This document shows positions 49,001 through 60,860 of a DNA stretch of 64,000 nucleotides, piece by piece; position 1 is the stretch's first letter; each line of letters begins with the position of its first letter. A program made the position numbers and the translations under genes. The stretch spans positions 46,562,001 through 46,626,000 of the forward strand of contig CM060731.1 of NCBI GenBank assembly GCA_030704615.1. Direction: 5' to 3'. The notes beneath the pieces are model-generated. The model was not told the DNA's origin. It made no database searches and saw nothing but the letters and a program-made list of their open reading frames with translations. The DNA comes from Takakia lepidozioides. Taxonomy: Eukaryota > Streptophyta > Takakiopsida > Takakiales > Takakiaceae.

Positions 49001-52000
49001 TTGCCATCTCTCTTTGTATATATAAAAATATATGTATATAAGGAATTGTATAACGAAAATGAAGTTAGGTGAAAAACTTCCCTGAACCTGTTTCCAGTCT
49101 GTGACATGAGTGAGGCCATGACCTCAAGGGTTTACCCACTCTCGGCACTAGACCGAAATTCAAACTCAGGGAGGGTAGCCTATCTTTAAACATCAAACAG
49201 AAGCAGAGAGGACAGGGGGATTGTAAGAGCCCGTTGTGTGGGCAACCTGAAGACAATATCCACTTTCTGATGGTCCTTGGTGCTCTCACCAGAGAGACAC
49301 CCTCTTCAATTCCATCAAGGGAATTGTTCCTGTACCTCTGTTTACCAATGTTGAAAATCTCGAGGCTGAGCCAAAAGCCCAGGCCCTTTCAGGGTCTAGT
49401 TATTGGGCAAATCACACACAGCAGACTGATGTTTCTGTGAAGGGATTTCTAGAGGATATCTGGAAAACTCGGATCAATTGTATGTTTCAAGGTAAGTCAA
49501 ACTACCGGCGTCAGCCCCTGACAAAGGTAGTTTCTGTCCCTTTGTGTTCCACTCAAACTGGACGCGGGGTCAATGGCCACAAGGCTACAGCAAACAACGT
49601 CTTATGAGTACATTCTCTATCTGTATGTATATATATATTGAATTGTTTCTATCAAGGTAATTCCCACTACTGGCCTCACAAAGGTAGTGTCTGTTCCCTC
49701 TTGTTCCACCCAAACTGGGCACGGGATCTATGGCCCCAAGGCTACAGTAACCAATGTCTTGCGAGTACATTTCTCTCTGCATCACATTTCTACATTGTTT
49801 TCCTGCTTTACATCGAACACAACTCACATCACATATCACTACCAAAGGTGATACAAACATGTCTTATCATTGACCCAAGGTGGTAGACTGAATATATATT
49901 TTAGAATTGACGAGGAAATGTCTGCTGACCCCAGACTGGTTATGATGTCCTGACACGTGCGCCCATCAGTGTTCAATGGTTTCCGATCATCTTTTGGTTG
50001 CTTCTGGGGAGCTGGATCTGAGTCACCCAATGTGGCTGTGTCAACAGTCTCAGCTTTTTCATCTTCTTTGGGTTCACTGTAAAAAAACCATCGGAAAACT
50101 CCCTTAGTCGTTTCAAGCGGGGACAAACAGTGATAGATGGCCTTTCGCGTGACGTCAAACACCTTTTCAATGAAGAGCTCCATTACAACCTGCAGATCCT
50201 GTTGCACCCAAACTTCTAATTAAACTTGCTCAACAAGTCCATCCTATCTTGGCAGGTTACTCTCTATAAGCCGTAAGGGTCTGTGGCCACACAACCTCTC
50301 AAGAGTACATTCTCTAAGCCCTAACAATCAAGAGTCTCTGGCAATGTTAGGCTTCTGGATAAAATCTGGCACCCAGCACCGGACCCCTGCACCCAACCCA
50401 TGCACAACATCTCTGTCCAACAACAGTCTTCAAGTGCACATCAAATCAAATTGCTATCTTGTAGCATGTACTACGTATTGAGGGGTGCCTTGCATGATAT
50501 TCAATAATTGTTTTCAACACCTGAACTTTCAAATGAGATTTAGCTGTGAGCATAATTCCAAATCTTACGGAGCCAGAATACTACGTGTCCCACACCTCAC
50601 ATAGAAGCAGGTTGAGGAAATTCTGCCTAGAGTTCATCATATGCCGCTACTGACCTCAATAATGCCACGCCTGCGGTCCCCTGGCTGGTTGGGCACCATA
50701 TAATCTTTGACCCCACTGAAGTGGCGACTAGCCAATCCATACATTAGTGTCAAGCTTCCAGAGCTTGTACTGCGCAGTTGTGAAAGCCCATGGTATGTGC
50801 CGGACCCTCGTGTTGTTAATGGAGGACGACGCCTGCCAGAAACACTTCTTCCAAGTTGTCAGAGAGTAAACTTCATGTGAACAGCCAAAGCGAGAGAATG
50901 TACTCATGAGACATAGTTTGCTGTAACCATGTGGCCATGGATCCCGCCCCCAGTTTGGGCGGAACAAGAGGGAACAGACACTACCTTTGTGAGGGGCTCA
51001 CTCCAGTAGTGGGACTTACCTTGGTATGAACAATTAGTTCTGGCTTTCCAGATTTCCTCTAGAAATCCCTTCAAACAACCAAAGTGAGAGAGTTCTAATG
51101 AAAGAGGGAAGCGGGAACCAACAGTCAGTGACCTGTGCTTCAAAGAAAGGGAATGGTAATAAATAACACAGTAGAGGAAAGCTAGCCACAAATGCACATA
51201 CATGTACATATATATATATATATATTGATGTGAGAGCCTAGTCAACTCAACCCACATTTGAGAGGTAATCAAAGATAGAATGAAATAGCCACAATACCAA
51301 TAGCGGAGAGGGGATGTAAATCGCCGAAATAAGCGCCGCCAGAAGGAGCTCGGTCGCCGTTCGTGTCTGCTTACAAAGCTGGTTCTTGAAATGTGCGAAG
51401 TTTGTGAGCAAGGGGATGACGGTGCCACACTGTCATTGTCTTCCATTCCTGACTGATACTCTGATTCAGTGTCTGACTCTGTGTCTGAGTCATAGTCGTG
51501 TATAAATGCATTGAATGAGGATACACCACTGCATGCCACAAACAACAGTGCTTGAGGGTGGGTATCGTGACACTTTCAGGATCCACTGGCTGGATAAATG
51601 AATTTTGAAGTCGTTGCCAGGACTCTTACAATATATCCTCAAAACCATCGATTTATGATCTGATAAAGATGACTACAAATTGCCAGGTTGGCAAACTTAC
51701 CCTGCAACACAGGAAATTTCCTAGTAACCAGCATCTCTCAACTATGACCCTTATTTCTCTATCCTTTCCTTGCCTCCTGTGCATGTATGGCAGCACATGT
51801 CCAGCTGCATACCAGGCTTGGCTATGGTTATGCACTAGGAGACTTACTCTTCCATCCACCGTGGCAAGCGCGGAGCACGGAAAGTAGGGTGAAGTTCCCA
51901 TCCCTGAATGCCCTCCAAAACTGTTGTCGTGCCTGGCAATACTGCCAGTACTAGTGCAGAGAAGCCATTGATGAATCTCACTGCGTTGTTGAATGACTCC

Positions 52001-52021
52001 TGGCTCAAGGTTTTCAATGAT
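46097..52021 (-). CDS. Alpha/beta-hydrolase lipase, At1g73920/At1g18460 type (5' exon unresolved)
   Basis: Eight exons join in phase: 52021-51848, 51528-51298, 50832-50655, 50198-49930, 48910-48842, 48444-48388, 47439-47320, 47216-46097 (738 codons plus stop). The N-terminal part has a hydrophobic segment (FINGFSALVLAVLPG) and GWELHPTFRAPRLPRWMED, then an acidic serine-rich linker (DSDTESDTESEYQS). The hydrolase domain has NTDGRTCQDIITSLGYPYEA, LQHGLLDSSLG, AGYDVFLGNLRGL, the nucleophile elbow AHSLGG, GRKDKLI with the likely catalytic Asp, and YAHLDFTFSHREEL with the likely His. It resembles lysosomal/gastric acid lipases in fold and is predicted membrane-associated; the substrate is unknown. 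Exon 1 is uncertain. A phase-compatible ATG exon lies at 52190-52138 (MMPFFSVSLATKR), but it is not clearly similar to the family start (MQRFVD). Confidence 0.92.
49058..49615 (+). mobile_element. LINE type A fragment, plus orientation, in a lipase intron
   Basis: Matches copies B and C from AATGAAGTTAGG to the 3' end GAGTACATTCTCT. The protein relic includes LKGLPTLGTR and PLCGQPEDNIHFL. TCTCTTTGTATATATA before the 5' end resembles TCTCTATCTGTATGTATATA after the 3' end, a possible degenerate target duplication. It is antisense to the host gene. Confidence 0.85.
49630..49790 (+). mobile_element. Second LINE type A 3' tail in tandem
   Basis: CTATCAAGGTAATTCCCACTA to GCGAGTACATTTCTCTC repeats the last ~150 bp of the preceding copy with many substitutions. 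A still weaker match ends GAGTACATTCTCTAAG near 50320. Confidence 0.7.
50893..51085 (-). mobile_element. LINE type A 3' tail, minus orientation
   Basis: The last ~190 bp of the family, with GFLEEIWKART and NCSYQGKSHYW, ending GAGTACATTCTCTCGC on the minus strand. It lies in a lipase intron (between exons at 51298 and 50832). Confidence 0.8.
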
Positions 52022-54110
52022 CTGGATCAACAAGAAAACATGCAAACACGTCAATGACACTCGCGCACACAAGAAATTCAAACAGAACAGCGCACACACA
52101 TTTCAAGCTCTGTGATCAAACCAACCTTTAGTGCAACCTCTGACAAGAAGTCCGTTTTGTTGCAAGACTGACACTGAAGAAGGGCATCATGAAGCACATT
52201 TCTAGTCCAGGGAAGGTGTTAAAAGCTGTTTGTTACCCAGCATTGGCCAGGGCTCCACCCCTATTGCTTACCCTGTGTGTTGCAACAAAGAATACAGAGA
52301 TAACTCATGTTGGAATTCAAGATTGAGTTCTAGGTCATGCTCATTGCCAGCTCTGTCAAAATATTGATTGGAAGGGGTATCAGGGAATTGTATGAGCTTC
52401 AAAACAGGGGCATTCAAGACATGTGGCTCTATTTGAGTTACACCGGGTTATCGTATGCATTGGCCATAGGTCGAACAGTATAATGTAGCACCAGGGGAAT
52501 TCCATAGGGCATTAAAAGGAACAAAGTAAAAAGTGGACTGTGCCAGTTGTGCAACACAGTAGATTCCACGACCTCAGTATAAGCAATGGAGCTTCACAGT
52601 GCACTGCAACAGTCTACTGTAGCAGGATTTCCAATCCAGAACCCTAAATAACTGCATATAGAAATGACAGCTTGTAATGGGCAAACAATCCAGGATTAAA
52701 CTGGCATTGTATTGGAAATCCACTAAAAAGTTAATTCCCAGACCAACTATCTCCAGAACTGTCTAATACACTTACAGCCTTCTGACTTAATGGAACCTTC
52801 TGTGGCATTGTACAAATCGGCCAACAATCTGCAGCAACTTTCTGCATGGCAAGCAACTTTCATGGCTGATTACTGAACATAATTTGCCTTGCTATGTTTG
52901 AAAATTTGTTGAAAAGCATTCTTCTACAATATACTGAAATGGACCATCAAGAATCCATCATTTCTGCCCTACATTCATATGATGACCACCAATGCATCCC
53001 CAATGGCAATCGTGAGGAGCGAGTGTCTCAGGGTTCCCTGAAGGGGACCAAACAGTTGCCACATCACCAATTTTGAGTCCGGGCTTGCTGCATATGCAAT
53101 CTTGCAGTGTGACCAGCACCCGAATCCAAGCAAATTCTGACATACCCTGCGCTTTAATCTGAACAGCGTTCACCGACCAGTCTCTGCGGAGCTTGACACT
53201 CTCACCAATTCTATAGAGAATTTGCAACGAAGAGTCTACCGGGACTTTCCGGTTAGAATGCACTTAGGTGAAGTTCCTCACAAATTTGGGCATAAAGCGG
53301 CATATCTCTTCAAGATTCAAGATATAGCTAGGTGGCTTCATTCAGAGATTTCCTTCAATTTCCACCTGCATCAATTAAGAATGAAATTCGAATCACAGAT
53401 TTTTCTCATCCGCTCTCTCCAAAAACGCTCAAATCACACAATCTGTGTTCTCCCAAGCAACCAGAACATGAGTGCAGACGCCTTACTCTTTGGCGATTCC
53501 CAGAACTTTATCGACTATTCTCTGCATCATGCCCCGACCGATCATAGCCTCCCACCTCCAAACTTAACACCACATGCCCTACCAGCAGCAGCGACGCCTT
53601 GCAAACCTAAGCTTATCCGATGCAACAGCACAGAGAGAGGATGCCGAAGAAACACATTGACGCACGCACAAGAAAAACCGATACACAGCAAATTACGCAA
53701 GAAGGAAGCTGATACACGTGGCTGCAGAATGTCAATACAACACACTCTACAATTGGCAGATGGCTCAAAAGCAGACAGAGTAAAAACGAAGGAGACGACA
53801 GCGTCACTGGCATTGAATGAATGTCGGCGCCACCGCCGTTCATTCATACCTCCATCCGGTTGATTCACACTTACAGTAGAGTATTCTATAAAGATGCACT
53901 AGCAGGTAAATATTTCAGTAATAAAGCATACTTAGATAACCCAAGCCTGAAGTTAGGGCTTGGCAGTGAACTGCACGCAAGATACGTGACGAGAATATCG
54001 AGGGGAAGACAACTCCTTTATACTTAAGTTATACCTGCTTTACTCCATCCCTATTATTACTATTATTATTTACTTTTACTTTTACTTTTTATTTTTTTTA
54101 AGATAAACCT
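52022..54110. other. 5' region of the lipase gene
   Basis: Probably contains the first exon, 5' UTR and promoter of the lipase gene. Candidate signals on the minus strand are an ATG exon at 52190-52138 and strong donor-like GTAAGT or GTATGT sites near 52777 and 53148. A plus-strand open frame of 213 codons (53222-53863) and a minus one of 108 (53868-53542) have no family I recognise. At 54055-54120 T/A-rich tracts begin. Confidence 0.4.
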
Positions 54111-54234
54111 TTGCGATTTTTTATTTTTTTCAGTGAACAAGGGACTGAGGCCCAGATTAAAACATTTTTTATATTTTGTTTTATTTTTTAAGTTGAAAAG
54201 GGAGGAAGCCCTTTAGAGTTTTATTAATAATTAC

Positions 54235-54775
54235 TAGGGTAGCCTGTACCGTTGGCCCAAGTGCAATATCTTACGTATCCAAGTGCGAGTGTGTGCTATG
54301 TCCAAGTGCAATCTCCTATGTATCCAAGTACGTCTCCCATGTCCAAGCCCAAGTGCGACCTCTAGGGTAGCCTTCGTCGTTGGCCCATGTGTGAAAAATT
54401 GAAATCTAAGACCAAGTGCAATTTCCTATGTATCCTTGTGCGTCTCCTATGTCGAGGCCCATCTAAGCCCAAGTGCAATCTCCTATGTATCCAAGTGCAT
54501 CTCCCATGTACAAGCTCAAGTGTCCACTGTCATCTAAGCCCAAGTGCGATATCCTATGTATCCAAGGGCGTCTCCCATGTGCGTCTACTATGTCGAGGCC
54601 CATCTAAGCCTAGTGTGCAATCTCCTATGTATCCAAGTATGTCTCCGATGTCAAGGCCCCATTTATTTTTTTCATGAATTTATTGAGTAATAATATCCGG
54701 TCATTATTGATATGTCTCCCGTCGCTAGGGTAGCCTATGCCATTGGCCCAAGTGTCCAATGTCATCCAAGTCCAA
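54235..54775. repeat. Minisatellite based on CTATGTATCCAAGTGC
   Basis: Units such as AAGTGCAATCTCCTATGTAT, CCAAGTGCGTCTCCCATG and CCAAGCCCAAGTG recur about nine times between 54260 and 54660. A longer unit starting CTAGGGTAGCCT(G/T) recurs at 54235, 54362 and 54726 (higher-order repeat). The open frame at 54387-54677 is a by-product. Confidence 0.85.
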
Positions 54776-55010
54776 ATGCATTTTTTTCCACATAGCCTAC
54801 GACCAGATTTGAACCGGAGACCTTTCCCTTAATATCTCTCATGTTGAGGCTCCAACCATTGTCCAGGAATGCCCTACGTTGCAAATTTTCGTGAATTTCC
54901 AGCGACCAAAAGTACTTGAAATTCCACATAGCCCACACCGCAAGTCCAAAATTCGTGAGACCAAGCCCGTGCAGCCCTCCTTGTCGAGGGCTTTCCAACG
55001 GGACTAAGCA
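54770..55010 (-). mobile_element. Possible tRNA-derived SINE
   Basis: On the minus strand a B-box-like GGTTCAAATCTGG lies near 54815 with an A-box-like TGGTTGGAGCC about 35 bp before it. The flanking body is not shared with the other SINEs here. Confidence 0.3.
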
Positions 55011-55955
55011 TTCAGGGTGGGGCCCCACAGTTTGGGACATCTCAAATCTACAAAACAAAAGAAACAAAACAGAACAAAAAAAACGTCTCGCTTCATATAT
55101 TGATTTGAAGGGAAAAAACTTCAAAACCCTTTCATGTCCGTAGACTGCTATGAGGCAAAAACTCAAAGGAACCGTGACAGATGACCCGAGGAACAGTAGT
55201 GAGTGTTCTGGAAAGAGTACCAAATGGGCACAAAATGTAGCCTCATGCCTGGCAAAAGTATCAGTCCTAATTGCATGGCTGAGCTGCTGGAACAGTCTAG
55301 GAGAAGTCTAAGTTTAGGGCAGACAAAATGAGCAATATAGCCAATGCAAGATGTAATATTGAGAAGAGAGTTAAAGTGTCCGCCTAAGTATTTTTAAATT
55401 CTGAAGTCTATGAAGAAGAAAGAAAGGTATTGGAGCAATAACATCACGAGAGAAAGATTGAAGGTCAATAGGAATTAGAGAGAGAGATAACACTTATGAC
55501 AAACAGAAGAGGAAGATACTACCTATGGTAGTGGAGTATCGTTTTCGCTCCCCCCTTGATGTGTTTCCAATTAACGTCCGGCATGTCGAACTTTGGGGAC
55601 ACCGAAGAGGATGGCCCAATGGTGTTGCCACAACGCGGGAATTCGCTCAGGCTAGAGACAGGAGTGTGCCTTAATACAACTGCATATGATCCCCTGTTTT
55701 TCCCATGTTGCTCTGAAGGTGGCGAGGAGGGACTGCTGACAATTTGGAGTTTTTTCGATTCCTACACACAAAACCAACCAAGCTTTCTTAGCAGCCACTG
55801 TAAGATCAAATAACACCAAAGTCTCGCTTTATCCATGACACATTTGCATATTTGTGCTTTCCGTAGATGCCACAGCGTGGATCCCATCAACACTTCAAAG
55901 ACCGAGTAGATTGAGGCATTGGTTTTAACATCTTGCTTGTAATTAAGTAGAAGGG
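55011..55955. other. No gene recognised
   Basis: Short frames on both strands (for example 55556-55813, +) without known domains. Confidence 0.35.
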
Positions 55956-55959
55956 TCAC

Positions 55960-56770
55960 ATGATCATCTTGAATGTGGTCCCAAACCCTGTACAAGTCGA
56001 GGATCAGTGGCCAGTATACCAGTCTTGTGGCCAAATTTTCATTGGACACAGTCCCTGGACAAACATACAAAGACAGACATCAAACCGGACATGCAGAGTA
56101 TGCACCGTAAGTTGTGCAAACAGTACAAAGATGCCAAAACTATGGGGGAGGCGAATACATTGTTTCAGACAATTCATGCCTGGTGGTACTCATTTGCAGC
56201 GGCATAAGAAGACAGCATGAGAGCGCTGGAAGACTGGTTCGCATTTTGGCACTTCCGATACAGACAGTGGGAAGCGGCCATGACAACGGTACGTGATTTC
56301 CATTGGTATTCCTTTCGGTCCATTCAAGTTGTCTTTCAGTCTCCCAATCCTTAAATCTGAAATGTGTTTTTCCACTTTGCAGCACATGTCCATTGAGGAG
56401 ATGACAGACATGCCATCTTGCAATCTTGCGGAGAGAGTGCACAATGTTTGCTTGCAGCAGTCTGGAAAAAGGGGAAGAGATTTGTATGCGGCCACGGCCG
56501 ATGACCTCACGCGTGTTCTCCATCAACAAACCAGATACAGATCATTCTTGAGGGGTGGGGTGGGTGGCAAAGGCCCCGACAAGAACAAGTTGATGTTGCG
56601 GGTTGCAAGAAGATCGGGGGATCCCAGCAAAATAACAAGGGCAATAAACATATGTGCAGATGGCACCCCTCTCGTGTCTAGAGTTCCTCATCTGGAAGGC
56701 AAAGAGAGATTCGGGTCAGCCTTCCAGAACCTCCTCCACTTCGAAGATGACCGAGGCCAGCAGTAAACCA
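55960..56770 (+). pseudogene. Relic of a transposon-type protein of unknown function
   Basis: Plus-strand frames give IKPDMQSMHRKLCKQYKDAK (56072 on), EANTLFQTIHAWWYSFAAA, a stop at 56205, RALEDWFAFWHFRYRQWEAA, a likely intron (GTACGTG near 56289 to CAG near 56380), then MSIEEMTDMPSCNLAERVHN, GRDLYAATADDLTRVLHQQT and HLEGKERFGS to 56763. The W..FW..R..QW and NLAE.VHN..LQQSG blocks resemble proteins I recall as repeated families in early-diverging plants, probably transposon-encoded; I cannot name the superfamily. At least one stop. Confidence 0.55.
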
Positions 56771-56844
56771 AATCGACACCTCAAGAGTTTGTTAGTAAAC
56801 CGAACACCTCCGTCCTTGGCATGTACCTTTATGGAAGTCTTGTT

Positions 56845-56864
56845 GGGGGGGGGGGGGGGGGGGG
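56845..56864. repeat. Run of 20 G
   Basis: An uninterrupted G20 tract on the plus strand just downstream of the transposon-protein relic; length may be a sequencing or assembly estimate. Confidence 0.9.
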
Positions 56865-56869
56865 AACGG

Positions 56870-57380
56870 CACTCTAACAAACTAAGACATCTTCAGCGGA
56901 ATAGGAGGCGAGTAGACAGAAACTTTCTCATTCCCTCTTAGGAATGCATGACAAATTGCCCCACTTTGAGAACTCTGTTAGCCACTTGCCAAAGGAAAAG
57001 CACTTATCTTGGAAGGTTTGGATTTCTCCGAGACCCCGTCCGTGAGACTTGCAACACAATTTGATTGAGCCTGTCTGAGTACCCATTTTTTCCCAATAAA
57101 ATAAAACCACTTTATTCTTTTATTTCCGTGGATCGGAAAGAGCTCAAAGCCCCATACTACTTTCTTCGCATTAGGAAGGGAAAAATTAAACCACGATACA
57201 CCATAAGGCCAATGAGAGATGACCCCTCCAGAAAAAAAAAAACATAAAAAAGAACACGAGAAGCCCACTTAGAAACCCACTTTTGTTAAAATAAAAAGGG
57301 GACAGGCGCCTTGTTATTCATATTAAAAGGGCTCATTGGAAAATTAATCACGGCAGTTAGTCGGCCATACTAAGGCTAAC
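56870..57380. other. No gene recognised
   Basis: Short frames only. AT-rich with A runs near 57231-57250. Confidence 0.4.
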
Positions 57381-57384
57381 ATTT

Positions 57385-57700
57385 TTATTTATTTTCTTAA
57401 GAAGAGGAATGGCAGCCTCAAAACTTTATAGAATAAGGACTTAAATGTCCAAGACATACAAGAGGAAAAAGTAACCTCTAGGAGAGTGCCATGGCTGATA
57501 AAGGAAGGCCTAACATCAGATATCAAAATCAAAAAATCAATGTCAATATATATATAACTTTGACAGCTCACAATACAGGAGCTGGGGGAAAATAACCATG
57601 AGCCATACCGTATACCAGATAATAAGCTACAACATCCCACAAGGTGGCAGGATTCGAACCCCGAGTCACCTGGATGCCACACCGGTTACTATAAATATAA
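57385..57700 (-). mobile_element. tRNA-derived SINE (type 2) plus dispersed repeat tail
   Basis: On the minus strand: a head with B box GGTTCGAATCC near 57650, then ATGGTTATTTTCCCCC and CCTGTATTGTGAGCTGTCAA, matching the body of the 9095-9320 SINE, ending in TATATATA near 57550. Downstream (57390-57440 on plus) is the CTTAAGAAGAGG-type tail also seen near 1975 and 54125-54230. Confidence 0.65.
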
Positions 57701-57719
57701 TCGTGAAGCCTTTCCAGGC

Positions 57720-58600
57720 CGGAATCCCACTGGATCCAGGATCAAGTTACGGCAGGATCAACTTAGCATCCGCGCCGTCCAATCTTGTGAGATGGATCGG
57801 AATAAGGGAAAAAACAATGCGGAGCCTGACAGACCAATGGGAGCAGCGCTCTACTGGACCCCTGCTCTAGGGAACCTAAAGGTCAGGCTAAGGCTAAAGA
57901 TAAAGATAAAGTTTGTCTTAATTCTCACCTACATGACCGACAAGTTGCACGATGTTGAGCCATCCACATGGAGTCAACACGCCACCCCGATTGTACCACG
58001 AGGCACCTAGCTGGTGCGACAAGTGACGAATCCGGAGGTCGCCACGTGCAGAACTCACATGTCCTTACAAGTGTCTGCGAAATGAGAAATGGATGAGATC
58101 ATCCAGAGCTGAGTGCAGTAGTTCATCCATGATTTGCCCAGTGGCCTGGCATGATCGGATGAAATTTGTTCATCCTGCGCTTTTGCACCCCTCATCCCGG
58201 CCACATAGGGTATCCATTGCACCTGACTTCGGCTGACAACTAAGATTCTACATATTCTGGGTTACTGTTGGGCATATTCTGGGAAAAATACTTTCTGGCC
58301 TGGAATATTGCAAGTAATAGCCTATCAGCAGGTGTAACTAAAAATGCATGTTAAGGTAACTAACCTCAACACCCCACCTAAAACCGTCACCTAAGGCTCC
58401 CATTTCCAACATCAAACCATTGCAACTTCATCCGTCAGATCATGATGTCCCAGATACACGCAAAACACATGTTTAGACATCATTGGATGAGGAATCGTAG
58501 ATGGATGACAGGAATGGGCGAGTGTGCGGATGGGAATGGGTGAGTCTGCTGACATGAATAGGTGAGCGTACTAGCCGCTTGTTTTTCTCCCCAAGCCCTA
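57720..58600. other. No gene; scattered GGATGA/TCATCC motifs
   Basis: Between 58090 and 58560 GGATGA or TCATCC occurs many times in both orientations, recalling the arms of the 2971-4305 element. No gene is seen. Confidence 0.4.
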
Positions 58601-58601
58601 G

Positions 58602-58848
58602 GTTTTTATTTTATTTATTTTATTTTTGAAAAAGAAAAACACCTGGGGGCAACAGATCACAAATCAGGCCCCTTAATAGTGAGAGGAGAAAATAACCTCT
58701 TTCATTTATGTGCCATGGAAACGAACAAGTGGACACCGCCCAGGGAAGGAGGGGGAGAAGAAAATACCACACCCGTCAAGTAGCAAGATTTGACCCCAGA
58801 ATCATCTGGGTGGCACTCAATGCACTTAACCAACTGAGCTACTGACTG
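58602..58848 (-). mobile_element. tRNA-derived SINE (type 2)
   Basis: Minus strand: A box TAGCTCAGTTGG (near 58840), B-box-like GGGTCAAATCT (near 58795), then TCCATGGCACATAAATGA, GTTATTTTCTCC, GGCCTGATTTGTGATCTGTT and a tail of AAAATAAAATAAATAAAAT. Body and tail match the SINE at 9095-9320. Confidence 0.8.
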
Positions 58849-58849
58849 T

Positions 58850-59645
58850 TGATTTTTTCCCTGATAATTCCAAATAAAGTTTCTTTCAGGGCCACTGTAA
58901 GGGCCTATTTTAAGACATCTGAAAAATATTTGTCCTTGCCCATACGTAATTCCCCTGGTCAGTGTGTGCGATGCAACAGTTCAAACGACATTGCAGGAAA
59001 GAGTATGAATTTTGACCAATTGGCGGACTCAGATTTTAGATTTTGTGAGTTTTCGGGCCCACATCTCCAAATGCTGACTCGCTGAGTGGACGGGTCAATG
59101 CTTGCCAAATATTCCAGGTGCCTGCACCTTACACCTTCCAAAAATCCTAGGGTAGGGCATTCTATGTTTTCATGAGCTGTAAATTGCATACGCGTCTAAT
59201 GTTAATAGATGAATGTCATCCAAACTCATCCACGGAAGTTATGTTCTGGATGAAAAGTCATGCGACCTCGTAGGCAATTAAGGGTTTACTAGTGAAGGTA
59301 CATGAGGAGAAACCACCATTCCATGGTCTTTGGAGGGCCAATAAACACCGCCAAAAGGACATTGTTATGGACTTGTCACTATTGTGTTGGTAAGTGCACT
59401 TCGGCAAGAATCTTTTTGTATTTGTAACAGCCATGCCAGGACATTTGAGGCAACTATTTCCTCGTGAATTCAACACAATCTCCTTTTCTTTCTTCTAATA
59501 ACATTTTATCTACAGTTGCGAAGGTGCCCACAATTTAAGGTGACTCTCATGACTTGCATGTCCTTAAGCCCCCAAGGAACTTAGAGGGTACGTCTTTCCT
59601 ATAGGATTTCTAGAAGAAAAACACCAAACAATGCACCAAAATAAC
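58850..59645. other. No gene recognised
   Basis: An open frame of 78 codons at 58849-59085 (+) and others on minus are unassigned. Confidence 0.35.
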
Positions 59646-59649
59646 GATT

Positions 59650-59815
59650 ACTTGCAAGGCTCTTGGTATAAAAAAGAATGAATGCCAACTGGAAACATAA
59701 GCCATAATATACGATGAGTATTACGCGGGATCAGCATGAACGACAATGTAACTTCCGAAAGGTAGCACATCAGCACTATGTGACATGTAACATGAACAGC
59801 AGAACTAATTGCTTT
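59650..59815. repeat. Direct repeat, left copy (pairs with 61255-61420)
   Basis: Begins CTTGCAAGGCTCTTGGTATA and continues AAAAAGAATGAATGCCAACT to CATGAACAGCAGAACTAATT. It matches 61250-61420 over about 165 bp with roughly one change in six to eight bases by eye. The copies are 1.6 kb apart in the same orientation. Confidence 0.85.
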
Positions 59816-60860
59816 GACATTGATTTATTCACTAAACTACTCGGAATATCTCACTGTATTATCTGTAATTCCAACACTGTCACTCACTGGATATCCTAAG
59901 AATTTTGTAAAGACTTCAGTAAGGATTAGTACATATTGTTCTTTATGCTTCTAGGTTAAGTTACTCCAAGCGGTTCCTTTAGGTATGTTTGTTTTATTCT
60001 CTCATTTACTTGTAACTCATGTCGATTCTAGCGATTTGACAGATTTGAGAGATAGATTATTTTTTTCAAATCTTCAAATATCAGTCCAAAAAAAAAGTGT
60101 CTTGAATGTAGAGCTGATCGTTACAAGCGAGTGGGCACATGCCGCCGATCGTCTCAGCGATGGCAAACTCCTCGTTGATTTATTAGGTGATGATGATGCT
60201 CACAACCTCACACCATCTGCAAACCATCAAGTTCTAGATTTCTATGCGTCTGAATGTGATACGTCCGAATGTTTCATAGATTTCTGTACTTCTAAAAGTA
60301 CCTGAAATTACTCTGTGTCCACCACCAAACCACAAACTACAAACTACAAACCACAACTGTTGGTCACAACTTGCAAAGTGGCTCCTCTCACACACCACCT
60401 TCTCCTCCCCTCCCATCCCATGTGCTTCCTACATACCGTAATTCTCATATCCTCAAAACTGAATTCGACGATAATACCCCAAGACTTCAAACTCCTCAAA
60501 GATGACGCTTGAACATGATGCGTCAACTGATGCAATTCTCCTACAAATTCAGAAGCAATCCCTACCAGAAAACTCCTCCCAGGCATCGAGGGCAGATTCA
60601 TTCCAGGCGCTAAAATTCACATTACACTAAAAACGAACCAGAATTTTATTTATGCATTTTGATCCAATCTTCACAAAATCACGATCCAATTATTTAACCT
60701 TATCGCACAGAAAAGAATCTTTACACTACCAATACAGAGTCTACACAAATAGTACTCACTTTCTACAATCGCATCACATCATCCCTGCTTCAGACACTTC
60801 GCTTCCTCTAGAGCTCTGCTTCGGACACTTTGCTTCCTCTAGACCTTTGCTTCCGACACT
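59816..60860. other. No gene recognised between the direct repeats
   Basis: A plus-strand frame at 59985-60305 (106 codons) contains VTSEWAHAADRLSDGKLLVD and an Asp-rich run but no family I know. TTCCTCTAGAGC/ACC repeats occur near 60800-60845. Confidence 0.35.

Noticed and set aside
53222-53863. 213-codon plus-strand gene
   Set aside because: No recognised domain, and it overlaps the expected 5' region of the lipase gene; composition alone does not support it.
54387-54677. Cys/Pro/Ser-rich 96-codon protein
   Set aside because: Encoded entirely by the minisatellite units.
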